From positions 558,001-622,000 of the forward strand of contig CAWHOS010000009.1 of assembly GCA_963831105.1 (NCBI GenBank): a stretch of DNA of 64,000 bases, in the 5' to 3' direction. Each line of letters starts with the position of its first letter. Position 1 is the first letter of the stretch. This stretch comes from DATFQI01 sp963831105. Lineage in GTDB: Bacteria > Actinomycetota > Thermoleophilia > Solirubrobacterales > Solirubrobacteraceae. A program made the translations under genes and the position numbers. The notes under the pieces are model-generated. The model worked only from the letters and a program-made list of their open reading frames with translations. It ran no database searches and was not told the DNA's origin. Shown here one piece after another: positions 20,424 through 29,024 of the stretch.

Positions 20424-20848
20424 GGGGCCTGTCCCCTTATCTGCGCGGCGTCCGGCGAGGCCTCCCAGAACTCGTCGATCTTGTGGGCGTCGCCCATCCC
20501 GTCGCTGCGCGAGAGCGCCCACAGCTCGACGGGCTCGTCGCCCTCGTTGCGGTGTGACCGGCGGGTGGTCGGCGCCACGCGCACGACCGAGCCGGCCTCG
20601 ACGGGCACGATCTCGTCCTCGAAGCGCATCGTCAGCGTCCCGCGCGTGACGATGTAGACCTCCTCGGTCCGGTCGTGGTAGTGGCCCGTGCCCTGCTCGA
20701 AGTCCGAGTGCGGCGGCACCCGGATCAGCGTCAGCGCGAGCTGCTGCGCGCCCAGCGCCTCTCCGAGCGAGCGGAACTCCCCCGGGACGTCGGTGCCCGC
20801 GTAGTGGTCCGTGACGTCGTCGGCGCGGACGACGGTGTAGTCAGCCAT
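20420..20848 (-). CDS. Cupin domain protein
   Basis: A 142-residue single-domain cupin with the metal-binding motif GTGHYHDRTEEVYIVTRG at about residues 53-70 and the second motif around VAPTTRRSHRNEGDEP. It overlaps the response-regulator gene upstream by 8 bp, so it is probably the last gene of the MMPL-kinase-regulator operon. Enzymatic or sensory role is unknown. Confidence 0.85.
   Translation of the reverse strand: MADYTVVRADDVTDHYAGTDVPGEFRSLGEALGAQQLALTLIRVPPHSDFEQGTGHYHDRTEEVYIVTRGTLTMRFEDEIVPVEAGSVVRVAPTTRRSHRNEGDEPVELWALSRSDGMGDAHKIDEFWEASPDAAQIRGQAP
20421..20439. terminator. Inverted repeat shared by two convergent gene ends
   Basis: TAAGGGG-CCTGT-CCCCTTA is a perfect 7-bp stem with a 5-nt loop that contains the TAA stop of the plus-strand MmcQ-like gene and overlaps the stop of the minus-strand cupin. 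There is no U-tract, so a Rho-independent terminator is possible but not certain. Confidence 0.5.
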
Positions 20849-21515
20849 CCCGGTGGCCTACCCGGACGACGCCGGTCTCGTAGGCGAGCACGACGAGCTG
20901 GGCGCGGTCGCGGGCGTCGAGCTTGGTGAAGAGCCGTGCCACGTGCGTCTTGGCCGTCAGCGGCGAGAGGACGAGCCGCTCGGCGATCTCGCCGTTGGAG
21001 AGCCCCTGGCCGACGAGCGCGAGCACCTCGCGCTCGCGCGCGGTCAGCTCCGCCAGCTCGCCGTCGTCGCGGCCGGGCGGCGGGCCGGCCTGGGCGACGA
21101 AGGCCTCGATCAGGCGGCGCGTGTGGCGCGGCGCCAGCAGCGCCTCGCCGGCGGCGACCACGCGGACCGCGTCGAGCAGCTCGGCGGGCTCGACGTCCTT
21201 GAGCAGGAACCCGGACGCGCCCGCGCGCAGGGCGCCGAAGACGTACTCGTCGAGCTCGAAGGTGGTGAGCACGATCACGCGCGTGCGCGAGAGCACCGGG
21301 TCGGCGGTCACCCGCGCCGTCGCCCGCAGGCCGTCCGTGCGCGGCATCCGCACGTCCATCAGGACGACGTCGGGACGGTGCTCGCGCGCGAGCGCGACCG
21401 CCTCCTCGCCGTCGGCCGCCTCGGCGACGACGGCCATGTCGTCCTCGCCGTCGAGCAGCGCGCGGAAGCCCGCGCGCACGAGCGCCTGGTCGTCGGCGAG
21501 CTCGACCCTGATCAC
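20841..21515 (-). CDS. NarL/LuxR-family response regulator
   Basis: A 224-residue response regulator. The receiver domain has the acidic pocket ELADDQALVRAG near the start, the phospho-acceptor in PDVVLMDVRMPRTDG at about residues 50-64, the threonine switch VIVLTTFE and the lysine FLLKDVEP. A C-terminal LuxR helix-turn-helix follows (LTAREREVLALVGQGLSNGE, then LVLSPLTAKTHV). Its GTG start overlaps the histidine kinase stop (GTGA). It probably controls the MMPL operon in which it lies. Confidence 0.95.
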   Translation of the reverse strand: MIRVELADDQALVRAGFRALLDGEDDMAVVAEAADGEEAVALAREHRPDVVLMDVRMPRTDGLRATARVTADPVLSRTRVIVLTTFELDEYVFGALRAGASGFLLKDVEPAELLDAVRVVAAGEALLAPRHTRRLIEAFVAQAGPPPGRDDGELAELTAREREVLALVGQGLSNGEIAERLVLSPLTAKTHVARLFTKLDARDRAQLVVLAYETGVVRVGHRDG

Positions 21516-22645
21516 GCGCGCGCCCCCGCGCCCGTGGGCAGCGTCGCCGCCACGCGCCAGCCGCCGCCGTCGGCCGGGCCGGCCTCGAACGAGCCGCCGA
21601 GCGCGGCGGCCCGCTCGCGCATGCCGCGCATGCCGCTGCCCGTGCCGTCGCCCGCGCCGTTCGCGGCGGCGCCTCCGCCGTCGTCGGCCACCTCGAGCCG
21701 GACCGCGCCGGCGTCCCGCTCCACGCGCACGCGAACCTGCGTCGCGCCCGCGTGGCGGAGCGCGTTGGTCAGCGCCTCCTGCACGATCCGGTAGCCCGCG
21801 GCGTGCACGGCCGCGGGCAGCTCGCCCACGTCGGCCACGTCCAGCTCGACCCGCACGCCGGCTCCGCGCAGGCCCGCGGCGAGCTCGTCGAGATCGCCGA
21901 GCCCGGCCGCGGGGCGCACCGGGGCGTCGCCGTCCTCCCCGCGCAGCACGCCGAGCGTGGCGCGCAGGTCGCTGAGCGCCTCGCCGCTGGTGTCCTTGAT
22001 CGCCCGCAGCGCCGAGCGCGCCTGCTCCGGGTCCTTGTCGAGCCGGTGCGCCGCCACACCCGCCTGCACGTTGATCGCGACCATCGCGTGCGCCACGACG
22101 TCGTGCACCTCGCGGGCGATCCGCAGCCGCTCCTCCCCCAGCCGGCGCTGCGACTCCTCCTCGATCGCCTCGCGCCGGGAGCGGGCCATGTCGCCGACCG
22201 CCAGCGCGAGCGCGCACAGCGCCACGTTGCGCACGACGACGCTGAACAGCTCGCCGCCGTCGTCGGCGAACGGCAGCACGCTGACGATCACGCACGGCAC
22301 GACGGCGAGCCCGACCCAGACGTTGTGGCGGCGGTCGCTGCGCTGCGCGAGGTCGGCCAGCGCGACCATCGGGATCAGCACGACGGTGTTGCCCGGCTCG
22401 AGCGCGAAGAGGATCAGGACGATCCCGGCGGTCAGCAGCGGGCCGAGCGCGAGGAAGCCGAGCCGGCCGCGCAGCACGAGCGGCAGGCACCCGACGACCG
22501 CGGCGACGAGCCCGAACGCGGTCACGTCCGGGCCTTTGTCGGTCAGCAGCGCCTCGGCCAGGAGCACCGGCGGCAGGACCGCCACCGGGAGCCAGGCCCT
22601 CAACGTCGGGCTGCGAGGGAGGCGGGAGAGCACTGCGCCGCTCAT
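21512..22645 (-). CDS. Sensor histidine kinase (NarL-partner type, HisKA_3)
   Basis: A 377-residue membrane kinase. About five or six hydrophobic segments make up the N-terminal sensor. The dimerisation/phospho-acceptor motif is LRIAREVHDVVAHAMVAINV at about residues 180-199, with the histidine of EVHDVV as acceptor. The ATPase domain has the N-box region IVQEALTNALRHAG and the G-box DDGGG...GSGMRGMRERAAALGG. Its ATG overlaps the MMPL stop (ATGA) and its stop overlaps the regulator start, so all are translationally coupled. The signal is unknown. Confidence 0.94.
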   Translation of the reverse strand: MSGAVLSRLPRSPTLRAWLPVAVLPPVLLAEALLTDKGPDVTAFGLVAAVVGCLPLVLRGRLGFLALGPLLTAGIVLILFALEPGNTVVLIPMVALADLAQRSDRRHNVWVGLAVVPCVIVSVLPFADDGGELFSVVVRNVALCALALAVGDMARSRREAIEEESQRRLGEERLRIAREVHDVVAHAMVAINVQAGVAAHRLDKDPEQARSALRAIKDTSGEALSDLRATLGVLRGEDGDAPVRPAAGLGDLDELAAGLRGAGVRVELDVADVGELPAAVHAAGYRIVQEALTNALRHAGATQVRVRVERDAGAVRLEVADDGGGAAANGAGDGTGSGMRGMRERAAALGGSFEAGPADGGGWRVAATLPTGAGARA

Positions 22646-24666
22646 CGTACGGCGAGCCGCGGGGCCTCCCGGATCCCGATCCGGCGGTGCAGGCGGCGCA
22701 GCTTCGGCGGCGACCACCAGTTCGCGCCGCCGAGCAGGACCATCAGGGACGGGACGAGCAGCGTGCGCACGACGAACGCGTCGACGAGCACGCCGGTCGC
22801 GGTGGCGACGCCGATCTGCTGGATGAACGAGATCGAGCTGGTCGAGAAGGCGCCGATCGCGACCGCCATCAGGATCGCGGCGGCCGTGACCACGCGGCCC
22901 GTGCGCGCCAGCCCGGTGGCGACGGCCTCGGAGTCCGGCAGGCCGGCGTCGTGCGCCTCCTTGATCCGGCCGAGCAGGAACACGCCGTAGTCGGTCGAGA
23001 GCGCGAACACGATCGCCGCGGTGACGAGGAAGTCGCTGGGCTCCACGCCGCCGTTGGGCGTGTAGCCCAGCAGCCCGGTCAGGTGCCCGCCCTGGTAGAT
23101 CAGCACCAGCGGCGTGAGCGCCGTGGCGACCGTCAGCGCGTTCATCACGACGGCCTTGATCGGCAGCACGACCGACCCCGTCATCAGCCACAGGACGATC
23201 AGGGTCAGGCCGACGAGCAGCGCGATCGCGGGCAGCAGCCGCGAGCCGATCGCCGCCTGCTGGTCGACGAACTCCGCGGCGCCGCCGCCCACGCGGACGT
23301 CGAACGGCGCCGGGATCGCGCGGATCGCCTCGACGGCGCCCTGGGCCGCCGGGCCCGACGGGTCCCCGCTCGCGATCGCGCTCACCTGCCAGGTGTCCGA
23401 GCCGAGATACCGCACCGGCGCGACGCGCTCGACGCCCTCGACCCGCGCGACGCGATCGGCGAGCGCCTGCACATCGGAGCGCGCGCCGGCCGGGGCCGTG
23501 ACGGCGATCGCCATCGGCGACTTGGCGGCCTCGCCGCGGTTGACGGCGTCGGCGACCGTCCGCGCGCTCTTCCCCTCCGGGATCACGGAGGAGTCGATCG
23601 CCGACCAGTTCGCGGTGAGCGCTGGCAGCGACAGCGCGAGCATGGCGAGCGCCGTCAGCGGCGCGACGATGCGCGCCCGCCGCATGACGGCGTGGGCGAG
23701 CCGGTGCCAGCTCCCGCCATCCGTGGCGTCGCTGGGCCGCGCCAGCTTCGCGCCCCAGAGCGCGAACAGCGCGGGTGCGATCACGAGCGCGGAGAGCGCC
23801 GCGACGGCGGCCACGATCGCGCCCGCGATCCCCATCGACTTCAGGAACCCCTGCGGGAACACGACGAGCGTGATCAGCGCGGCGGACACGGTCACCGCCG
23901 AGAACGCCACGGTCCGGCCGGCCGTCGCCATCGTGGCGGCGATCGCGCCCCGCGTCGGGCCGCGCGCGGCCAGCTCCTCGCGGTAGCGGCTGACGAGGAA
24001 CAGCGTGTAGTCGATCGCCAGGCCGAGCCCGAGCCCGATCACCAGGTTGAGCGCGAACACGCTCAGCCCGTAGACGCGGTTGACGAGCGAGAGCACGAGG
24101 AACGTGCCGAGCACGGTCGTGACGCCGACGGCGAGCGGCATCAGCGTCGCGCGACCGCGGAAGAACAGCAGCGAGAGCAGCAGCAGGAGCGGGAAGGCGA
24201 TCAGCTCCGCGCGCCCGAGGTCGGCGCCGACGGTCTCGCCGATCTGCAGGCCGGCGACCGCGCCGCCGCCGACGGTGACGCCGTCGGCGCGCGCGAACGC
24301 GTCCAGCGCCGTCTGCGCGACGTCGTCCTCCTCCGCGCTCGCCCGCAGCGTGCCGGTGACGAGATCGCGGCCCGCGACGTCGGTGGAGGCGATCCCCGGC
24401 ACGTTCGCGAGCTCGCGCTCGACGGTGGCGAGCCGTTCGGGCGACGGATTGTCGACGAGCAGCACGATGCCGGCGCCGGGCTCCTCGCCGGTCGCCGCCT
24501 CGATGCGGTCGATCGCGACCTCGGAGTCGGCGCCGGGCGCGACGAAGCCGCCGCTGCTCTCGAGCGAGCCGGCGACCGGCCCGCCGATTGCGCCGGCGAG
24601 CACCACGAACAGCAGGACCGCGATCAATGTGCGGCGCGGGTGGGCCGCGAGGCGTGAGATGAGCAT
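22642..24666 (-). CDS. MMPL family transporter
   Basis: A 674-residue RND-superfamily exporter with the twelve-helix MMPL plan: one N-terminal helix (LIAVLLFVVLAGAIGGPVAG), a large extracellular loop, and five helices, then the same repeated. The proton-relay region appears as GLAIDYTLFLVSRYRE in the first half and ALSTDYGVFLLGRIKEAH in the second. These proteins export lipids, siderophores or drugs. Start chosen at MLISRLAAHPRR; an in-frame ATG lies 11 codons upstream. It leads an operon with a kinase, a regulator and a cupin, which suggests a stress-inducible exporter. Confidence 0.93.
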   Translation of the reverse strand: MLISRLAAHPRRTLIAVLLFVVLAGAIGGPVAGSLESSGGFVAPGADSEVAIDRIEAATGEEPGAGIVLLVDNPSPERLATVERELANVPGIASTDVAGRDLVTGTLRASAEEDDVAQTALDAFARADGVTVGGGAVAGLQIGETVGADLGRAELIAFPLLLLLSLLFFRGRATLMPLAVGVTTVLGTFLVLSLVNRVYGLSVFALNLVIGLGLGLAIDYTLFLVSRYREELAARGPTRGAIAATMATAGRTVAFSAVTVSAALITLVVFPQGFLKSMGIAGAIVAAVAALSALVIAPALFALWGAKLARPSDATDGGSWHRLAHAVMRRARIVAPLTALAMLALSLPALTANWSAIDSSVIPEGKSARTVADAVNRGEAAKSPMAIAVTAPAGARSDVQALADRVARVEGVERVAPVRYLGSDTWQVSAIASGDPSGPAAQGAVEAIRAIPAPFDVRVGGGAAEFVDQQAAIGSRLLPAIALLVGLTLIVLWLMTGSVVLPIKAVVMNALTVATALTPLVLIYQGGHLTGLLGYTPNGGVEPSDFLVTAAIVFALSTDYGVFLLGRIKEAHDAGLPDSEAVATGLARTGRVVTAAAILMAVAIGAFSTSSISFIQQIGVATATGVLVDAFVVRTLLVPSLMVLLGGANWWSPPKLRRLHRRIGIREAPRLAVR

Positions 24667-24780
24667 GCGTCCATCGTCGGCCGCGCGGGCCGCGAGCACA
24701 TCGCCCCACGGGAGTCACTTCAGGCGCCGCCCGTACACCCTCGGGAGTACGCACCCCGACACCCGTCGCTTCATTTAGGC

Positions 24781-24800
24781 GACCCGCGGGGTCAGACCCC
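24781..24800. repeat. Overlapping short palindromes between argD and the MMPL gene
   Basis: GACCC-GCG-GGGTC (24781-24793) overlaps GGGGTC-A-GACCCC (24788-24800). It lies 20 bp past the argD stop, in the 153-bp gap that also holds the upstream region of the MMPL operon. It could act as an argD terminator without a U-tract or be a dispersed short repeat. Confidence 0.45.
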
Positions 24801-24819
24801 GTCGAGGGTGGTCGAGGGT

Positions 24820-25941
24820 TCAGAGCAGCGCGTAGAGGCGCTCGAGCGCGGTGTCGATCTCGGCCTCGGTGACCGTCAGCGGAGGCACGAAGCGCAGCGT
24901 GGCGGGGCCGGTGGCGTTGATCACGAGGCGCTGCTCGAGCAGGGCGCGGCGGGCGGTCTCGGGCGCGTCGGCCGAGATGTCGGCGGCGACCATCAGCCCG
25001 CGCGCGCGGACGTCGGTGACGCCCGGCAGCTCCTTCAGCCCCTCCGCGAGCCGCTCGCCGCGCTCGAGCACGCCGGCGAGGAAGGCCGGGTCGTCGACGA
25101 CGTCGAGCACCGCGTTGGCGGCGGCCGCGCTGACGGGGCCGCCGGCGAAGGTCGAGCCGTGGTCGCCCGGCTCGAAGACGCCGGACAGGCGCTCGCCGAT
25201 CACGAGCGCGCCGATCGGCATCCCGCCGCCGAGGCCCTTGGCCAGCGTCATCGCGTCGGGCTCCACGCCCGCCTGCTCGTAGGCCCAGAGCGAGCCCGTC
25301 CGCCCGACCCCGCACTGGACCTCGTCGAACACGAGCGCGGCGCCGGTGCGGTCGCAGGCCTCGCGAGCGGCGGCCAGCACCCCGGGCGCCAGCGGGTGCA
25401 CGCCCGACTCGCCCTGGACGGGCTCCAGCAGGACCGCAGCGGTGTGCTCGTCGACGGTCGCGGCGATCGCCTCGGCGGTCGGCTCGACGGCGCGGAAGCC
25501 GGGCACCAGCGGCGCGAACGGCGCCTGCTTGGACTCCTGCGGCGTTGCCGACAGCGCGCCGTAGGTACGCCCGTGGAAGGCGCCGTGCACGCTCACGATG
25601 TCGCCCTTCGGGCGCGCCTTGCGGACGAGCTTCAGCGCCGCCTCGTTGGCCTCGGCGCCCGAGTTGGCGAAGTAGACGCTGCGCCCGAACGAGCGCTCGA
25701 CGAGCCGCTCGGCGAGCCGCACCATCGGCGCGTTGGTGAACAGGTTCGAGACGTGCATGAGCCGCCCCGCCTGCTCCTGGACGGCGGCGACCACGTCCGG
25801 GTGGGCGTGCCCGAGCGAGCAGACCGCGATCCCGGCCAGGAAGTCGAGGTACTCCGTCCCCTCGGAGTCGACGAGGACGCAGCCCGAGCCCGACACGAAC
25901 TCGACCGGGTAGCGGGCGTAGGTCGGGGCGAGCGCGCTCAC
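24820..25941 (-). CDS. argD: Acetylornithine aminotransferase
   Basis: A 373-residue class III PLP aminotransferase converting N-acetylglutamate semialdehyde to N-acetylornithine in arginine synthesis. Seen: the substrate region YANSGAEANEAALKLVRKA-type sequence, VFDEVQCGVGRTG (PLP ring contact), and TLAKGLGGGMPIGALV with the PLP-binding lysine. The GTG start at 25941 overlaps the argB stop (GTGA). It is the last gene of the overlapping chain that begins with the rRNA methyltransferase. Confidence 0.96.
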   Translation of the reverse strand: MSALAPTYARYPVEFVSGSGCVLVDSEGTEYLDFLAGIAVCSLGHAHPDVVAAVQEQAGRLMHVSNLFTNAPMVRLAERLVERSFGRSVYFANSGAEANEAALKLVRKARPKGDIVSVHGAFHGRTYGALSATPQESKQAPFAPLVPGFRAVEPTAEAIAATVDEHTAAVLLEPVQGESGVHPLAPGVLAAAREACDRTGAALVFDEVQCGVGRTGSLWAYEQAGVEPDAMTLAKGLGGGMPIGALVIGERLSGVFEPGDHGSTFAGGPVSAAAANAVLDVVDDPAFLAGVLERGERLAEGLKELPGVTDVRARGLMVAADISADAPETARRALLEQRLVINATGPATLRFVPPLTVTEAEIDTALERLYALL

Positions 25942-26799
25942 GTGGCCGGCCGGACCTTGGTGCCGACGCCCGCGTCCGTGAACAGCTCGAGCAGCAGCGA
26001 GTGCGGCTGGCGGCCGTCGATGATGTGCGCGAACGAGACGCCGCCGTGGATCGCGTCGATGCACGCCTGCAGCTTCGGCCGCATCCCGCCCGACGTCGTC
26101 GCCAGCGCCGCCTCGACCTCGTCCGCGCCGCACTCGGAGATGACCGACGCCGGGTCGGCGGGGTCGCTCAGCCAGCCCGGGACGTCCGTGAGGAACATGA
26201 CCTTGTAGGCGCCGGTCGCGCGCGCGACCGCGCCCGCGGCCTCGTCGGCGTTGACGTTGTGCGAGCGGCCCTGGCGGTCGGCGCCGACGGAGGCGATCAC
26301 GGGGATGTAGTCCTCGGCGATGTGGTGGATCACGTCCGCGTCGACGCGCTCGATCCGCCCCACCAGGCCGATGTCCTCGCCGCCGGGCCCCTCCATCGTC
26401 GCGACGCGGAACAGCTGCCCGTCGTCGCCCGAGAGCCCGACCGCCGGCTGGCCGTGGCGGTTGAGCCGCATGACGATGTCCTTGTTGACCTTGCCGACCA
26501 GGACCATCTTCGCGATCTCGACGGTGCCCTCGTCGCTGACGCGCAGGCCGCCGACGAACTCGACCGGCATGTCCGAGCCGCTGCATGTAGGAGGTGATGT
26601 CAGGGCCGCCGCCGTGGACGACGATCGGGTTCAGCCCGACGTACTTGAGCAGCACGACGTCGCGCGCGAAGTCCTCGCGCAGCGCCGGGTCGGTCATCGC
26701 CGCCCCGCCGTACTTGATGACGACCGTCTTGCCGTGGAACTCCCGGATGTACGGGAGCGCCTCCAGCAGCGTGGTGATGTCCCGTGCCGGCGCGCTCAC
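25938..26799 (-). CDS. argB: Acetylglutamate kinase (apparent one-base insertion)
   Basis: The enzyme phosphorylates N-acetylglutamate, the second step of arginine synthesis. The N-terminal part reads TVVIKYGGAAMTD and IVVHGGGPDIT. The frame then breaks near 26570 at GGACATGCC, where GGCATG or GGAATG is expected, and the rest continues intact as MPVEFVGGLRVSDEGTVE through FAHIIDGRQPHSLLLELFTD. Removing one base gives a normal kinase of about 286 residues. GTG start at 26799 overlaps argJ; the stop overlaps argD. A sequence error is more likely than a dead gene. Confidence 0.92.
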
Positions 26800-28067
26800 G
26801 TCGTGTACTCCGCGTTGATGGTCACGTACTCGTGCGAGAGGTCGGAGAAGAACACCTCGGTCTCGGCGCCCTCGCCGGGCAGGCCGACGGTGTACTCGAC
26901 CTCGTCCCCCGCCACGGCGGCCGCGAGCGCGCGCTCGTCATAGGGGATCGCGGCGCCGGCGGCGCAGACCTGGGTGTCCTCGATCCAGATGTCCACGGGC
27001 AGCGGCGCGGCGCCGTGGAGCGCCTGGCCGACGGCCTGCGCGATCCGGCCCCAGTTCGGGTCGCCGCCGTGCAGCGCGGCCTTGACCAGCGGGGAGCCGG
27101 CGACCGCGCGGGCGGCCGCGATGACGTGCGGCTCGTGGCCGCCGTGGACGACCACGCGCCCGACGCGCCTGGCGCCCTCGCCGTCGCGCACGATCAGCAT
27201 CGCCAGCCGTCGCAGCAGGTAGTCGAGCGCCTCGCCGAAGCGCACCTCGTCCTCGGACTCGGGCTCCACGCGCACGCCGCTCGCGCCCGAGGCCATCAGG
27301 ATCGCGGTGTCGTTGGTGGAGAGCTGGCCGTCGACGGAGATGCGGTCGAAGGAGCGCTTGACGCAGACGCCGAGCAGCAGGTCGGCCGTCTCGGGCGCGA
27401 GCGCGGCGTCCGTCTGGACGAAGCAGAGCATCGTCGCGAACGCGGGCGAGATCATCCCGGCGCCTTTCGCTTGCGCGGTGAGGCGGATATTGCCGGAGGG
27501 CAGCGCCACGTCGAGCGAGGCGGACTTGGCGAACTTGTCCGTGGTGCGGATCGCCTCGCCGAACGTGTCGTCGCCGTAGGGCGCGAGGTCGGCGCGCGCG
27601 GCGAGGATGCCCTTGATCACCTTGTCGACGTCGAGCGGCACGCCGATCACCCCGGTGGAGGCGACGGCGACCTGGTCCTCGGGCACGCGGCTCGCCATCG
27701 AGGCGCCGCCCTGCATGCGGGCCGCGTCCTCCACCCCCCGCCGCCCCGTGGCCGCGTTGGCGTTGCCGGCGTTCGCGACGACGGCGCGGATCGCGTCCAG
27801 CCGCGTGCGCTCCTGCGTGAGCAGCACGGGCGCGGCGAGCACGCCGGAGCGCGTGAAGCGGGCCGCGCTCGTGGTGTCGGGCTCGTCGGAGACCAGCAGC
27901 CCGAGGTCGAGCCCGCCGCTGGGCTTCAGCCCGCACGCGACGCCCGCCGCCCGGAAGCCCTGCGGGAGGCCCGGCTCGGCCTCGGCGACGTGGTCGGGCG
28001 CCTGGACCCAGCGCGAGCGGAACCCCGCTCCGGGGTCACCCATGTGCGACGCGGTCGGGTCGGACAT
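26796..28067 (-). CDS. argJ: Glutamate N-acetyltransferase / amino-acid acetyltransferase
   Basis: A 423-residue bifunctional or monofunctional ArgJ that recycles the acetyl group from N-acetylornithine to glutamate. The protein self-cleaves before the nucleophilic threonine in AVASTGVIGVPLD, visible at about residues 157-169. Also seen: VVANAGNANAATG early, FATMLCFVQTDA, and the C-terminal GGDPNWGRIAQAVG. Start is ATG at 28067 in a TGATG overlap with argC; a second ATG lies eight codons in. Having ArgJ argues for the cyclic acetyl pathway. Confidence 0.96.
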   Translation of the reverse strand: MSDPTASHMGDPGAGFRSRWVQAPDHVAEAEPGLPQGFRAAGVACGLKPSGGLDLGLLVSDEPDTTSAARFTRSGVLAAPVLLTQERTRLDAIRAVVANAGNANAATGRRGVEDAARMQGGASMASRVPEDQVAVASTGVIGVPLDVDKVIKGILAARADLAPYGDDTFGEAIRTTDKFAKSASLDVALPSGNIRLTAQAKGAGMISPAFATMLCFVQTDAALAPETADLLLGVCVKRSFDRISVDGQLSTNDTAILMASGASGVRVEPESEDEVRFGEALDYLLRRLAMLIVRDGEGARRVGRVVVHGGHEPHVIAAARAVAGSPLVKAALHGGDPNWGRIAQAVGQALHGAAPLPVDIWIEDTQVCAAGAAIPYDERALAAAVAGDEVEYTVGLPGEGAETEVFFSDLSHEYVTINAEYTT

Positions 28068-29024
28068 CAGGCCGGCAGCCCCAGCGACTCGTCGAGGCCG
28101 AACATCAGGTTGAGGTTCTGGACGGCCTGCGAGGACGTGCCCTTGTAGAGGTTGTCGATCGTGGCGAACACGATCAGCCGCAGCGGGTCCTCGTGCAGCG
28201 AGATGCGGCAGAAGTTGGTCTCGCGCACCTCGGTCATGCCCGGCGGGCCCTCCACGACCTCGACCCACGGCTCGTCCGCGTACGCCTCGCGGTAGAGCGC
28301 GGGCGCGTCGACGTCGCCGTCCGTCCTGACGTAGCAGGACACGAGCTCGCCGTGCGAGAGCGGCACGAGATGCGGCGTGAACGTCACGGGCACGCCGAGC
28401 TCCTGCGCGATCTCCGGCGAGTGCCGGTGCGCGCCGACCTTGTACGGGCGTCACCGTCTCGTCGACGGAGACGAAGTGCTTGGTGTGGGTCGGCTCGCGG
28501 CCGGCGCCCGAGACGCCGGACTTGGCGTCGATGACCACGTCGGCGAGCCGGCCGGCCAGCGGCGCGAGCGCCAGGATCGCCGCCGTCGGGTAGCAGCCGG
28601 GGTTGGCGACGAGCCGCGCGTCGCGGATCTCCTCGCGGTAGCGCTCCGGCAACCCGTAGACCGCCTCGTCGAGGAGCTGGGGCGCCGGGTGGTCGCCGTA
28701 CCACTGCTCGTAGGTGGGCAGGTCGCGCAGGCGGAAGTCCGCGGACAGGTCGACGACGCGGATCCCCCGCTCGAGCAGATCCGCGACGACGGGCGCGGAC
28801 GCGCCGTGCGGGTAGGCGACGACCGCGGCGTCGACGTCGAGCTCGGTCGTGGGCTCCTCGAGCACGAGCGGCACGCGCGTGCGCGGGTGGACCTCGTCCA
28901 GCCGCGCGCCGGCGTCGCTGCGCGCGGTGACGTGCTTGAGCTCGAGCTCCGGGTGGCGGTGCAGCAGCGCGGCCGCGACCGCGCCGGCGTAGCCCGCGGC
29001 GCCGAGGACCGCGACGCTAGCCAC
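28067..29024 (-). CDS. argC: N-acetyl-gamma-glutamyl-phosphate reductase (apparent one-base insertion)
   Basis: This NADPH-dependent reductase makes acetylglutamate semialdehyde. It starts VASVAVLGAAGYAGAVAAAL (nucleotide-binding loop) and has the catalytic-cysteine motif VANPGCYPTAAILAL. After TKHFVSVDETVTP the frame breaks near 28448 (CCCGTACAAG where CCCTACAAG is expected). It resumes with VGAHRHSPEIAQELG and runs to FATIDNLYKGTSSQAVQNLN. Removing one base gives about 318 residues. The GTG start overlaps the pheT end by 8 bp. Probable sequence error. Confidence 0.92.

Noticed and set aside
18858..24819. Genomic island or mobile element near the broken exported-protein gene
   Set aside because: No integrase, transposase, tRNA-flanking repeat or composition change is visible; neighbours are ordinary chromosomal genes.
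26565..26580. Programmed frameshift in argB (and likewise argC, pheT)
   Set aside because: No slippery heptamer, internal Shine-Dalgarno or stimulatory structure is evident, and the same kind of one-base defect occurs in unrelated genes. Sequence error is simpler.
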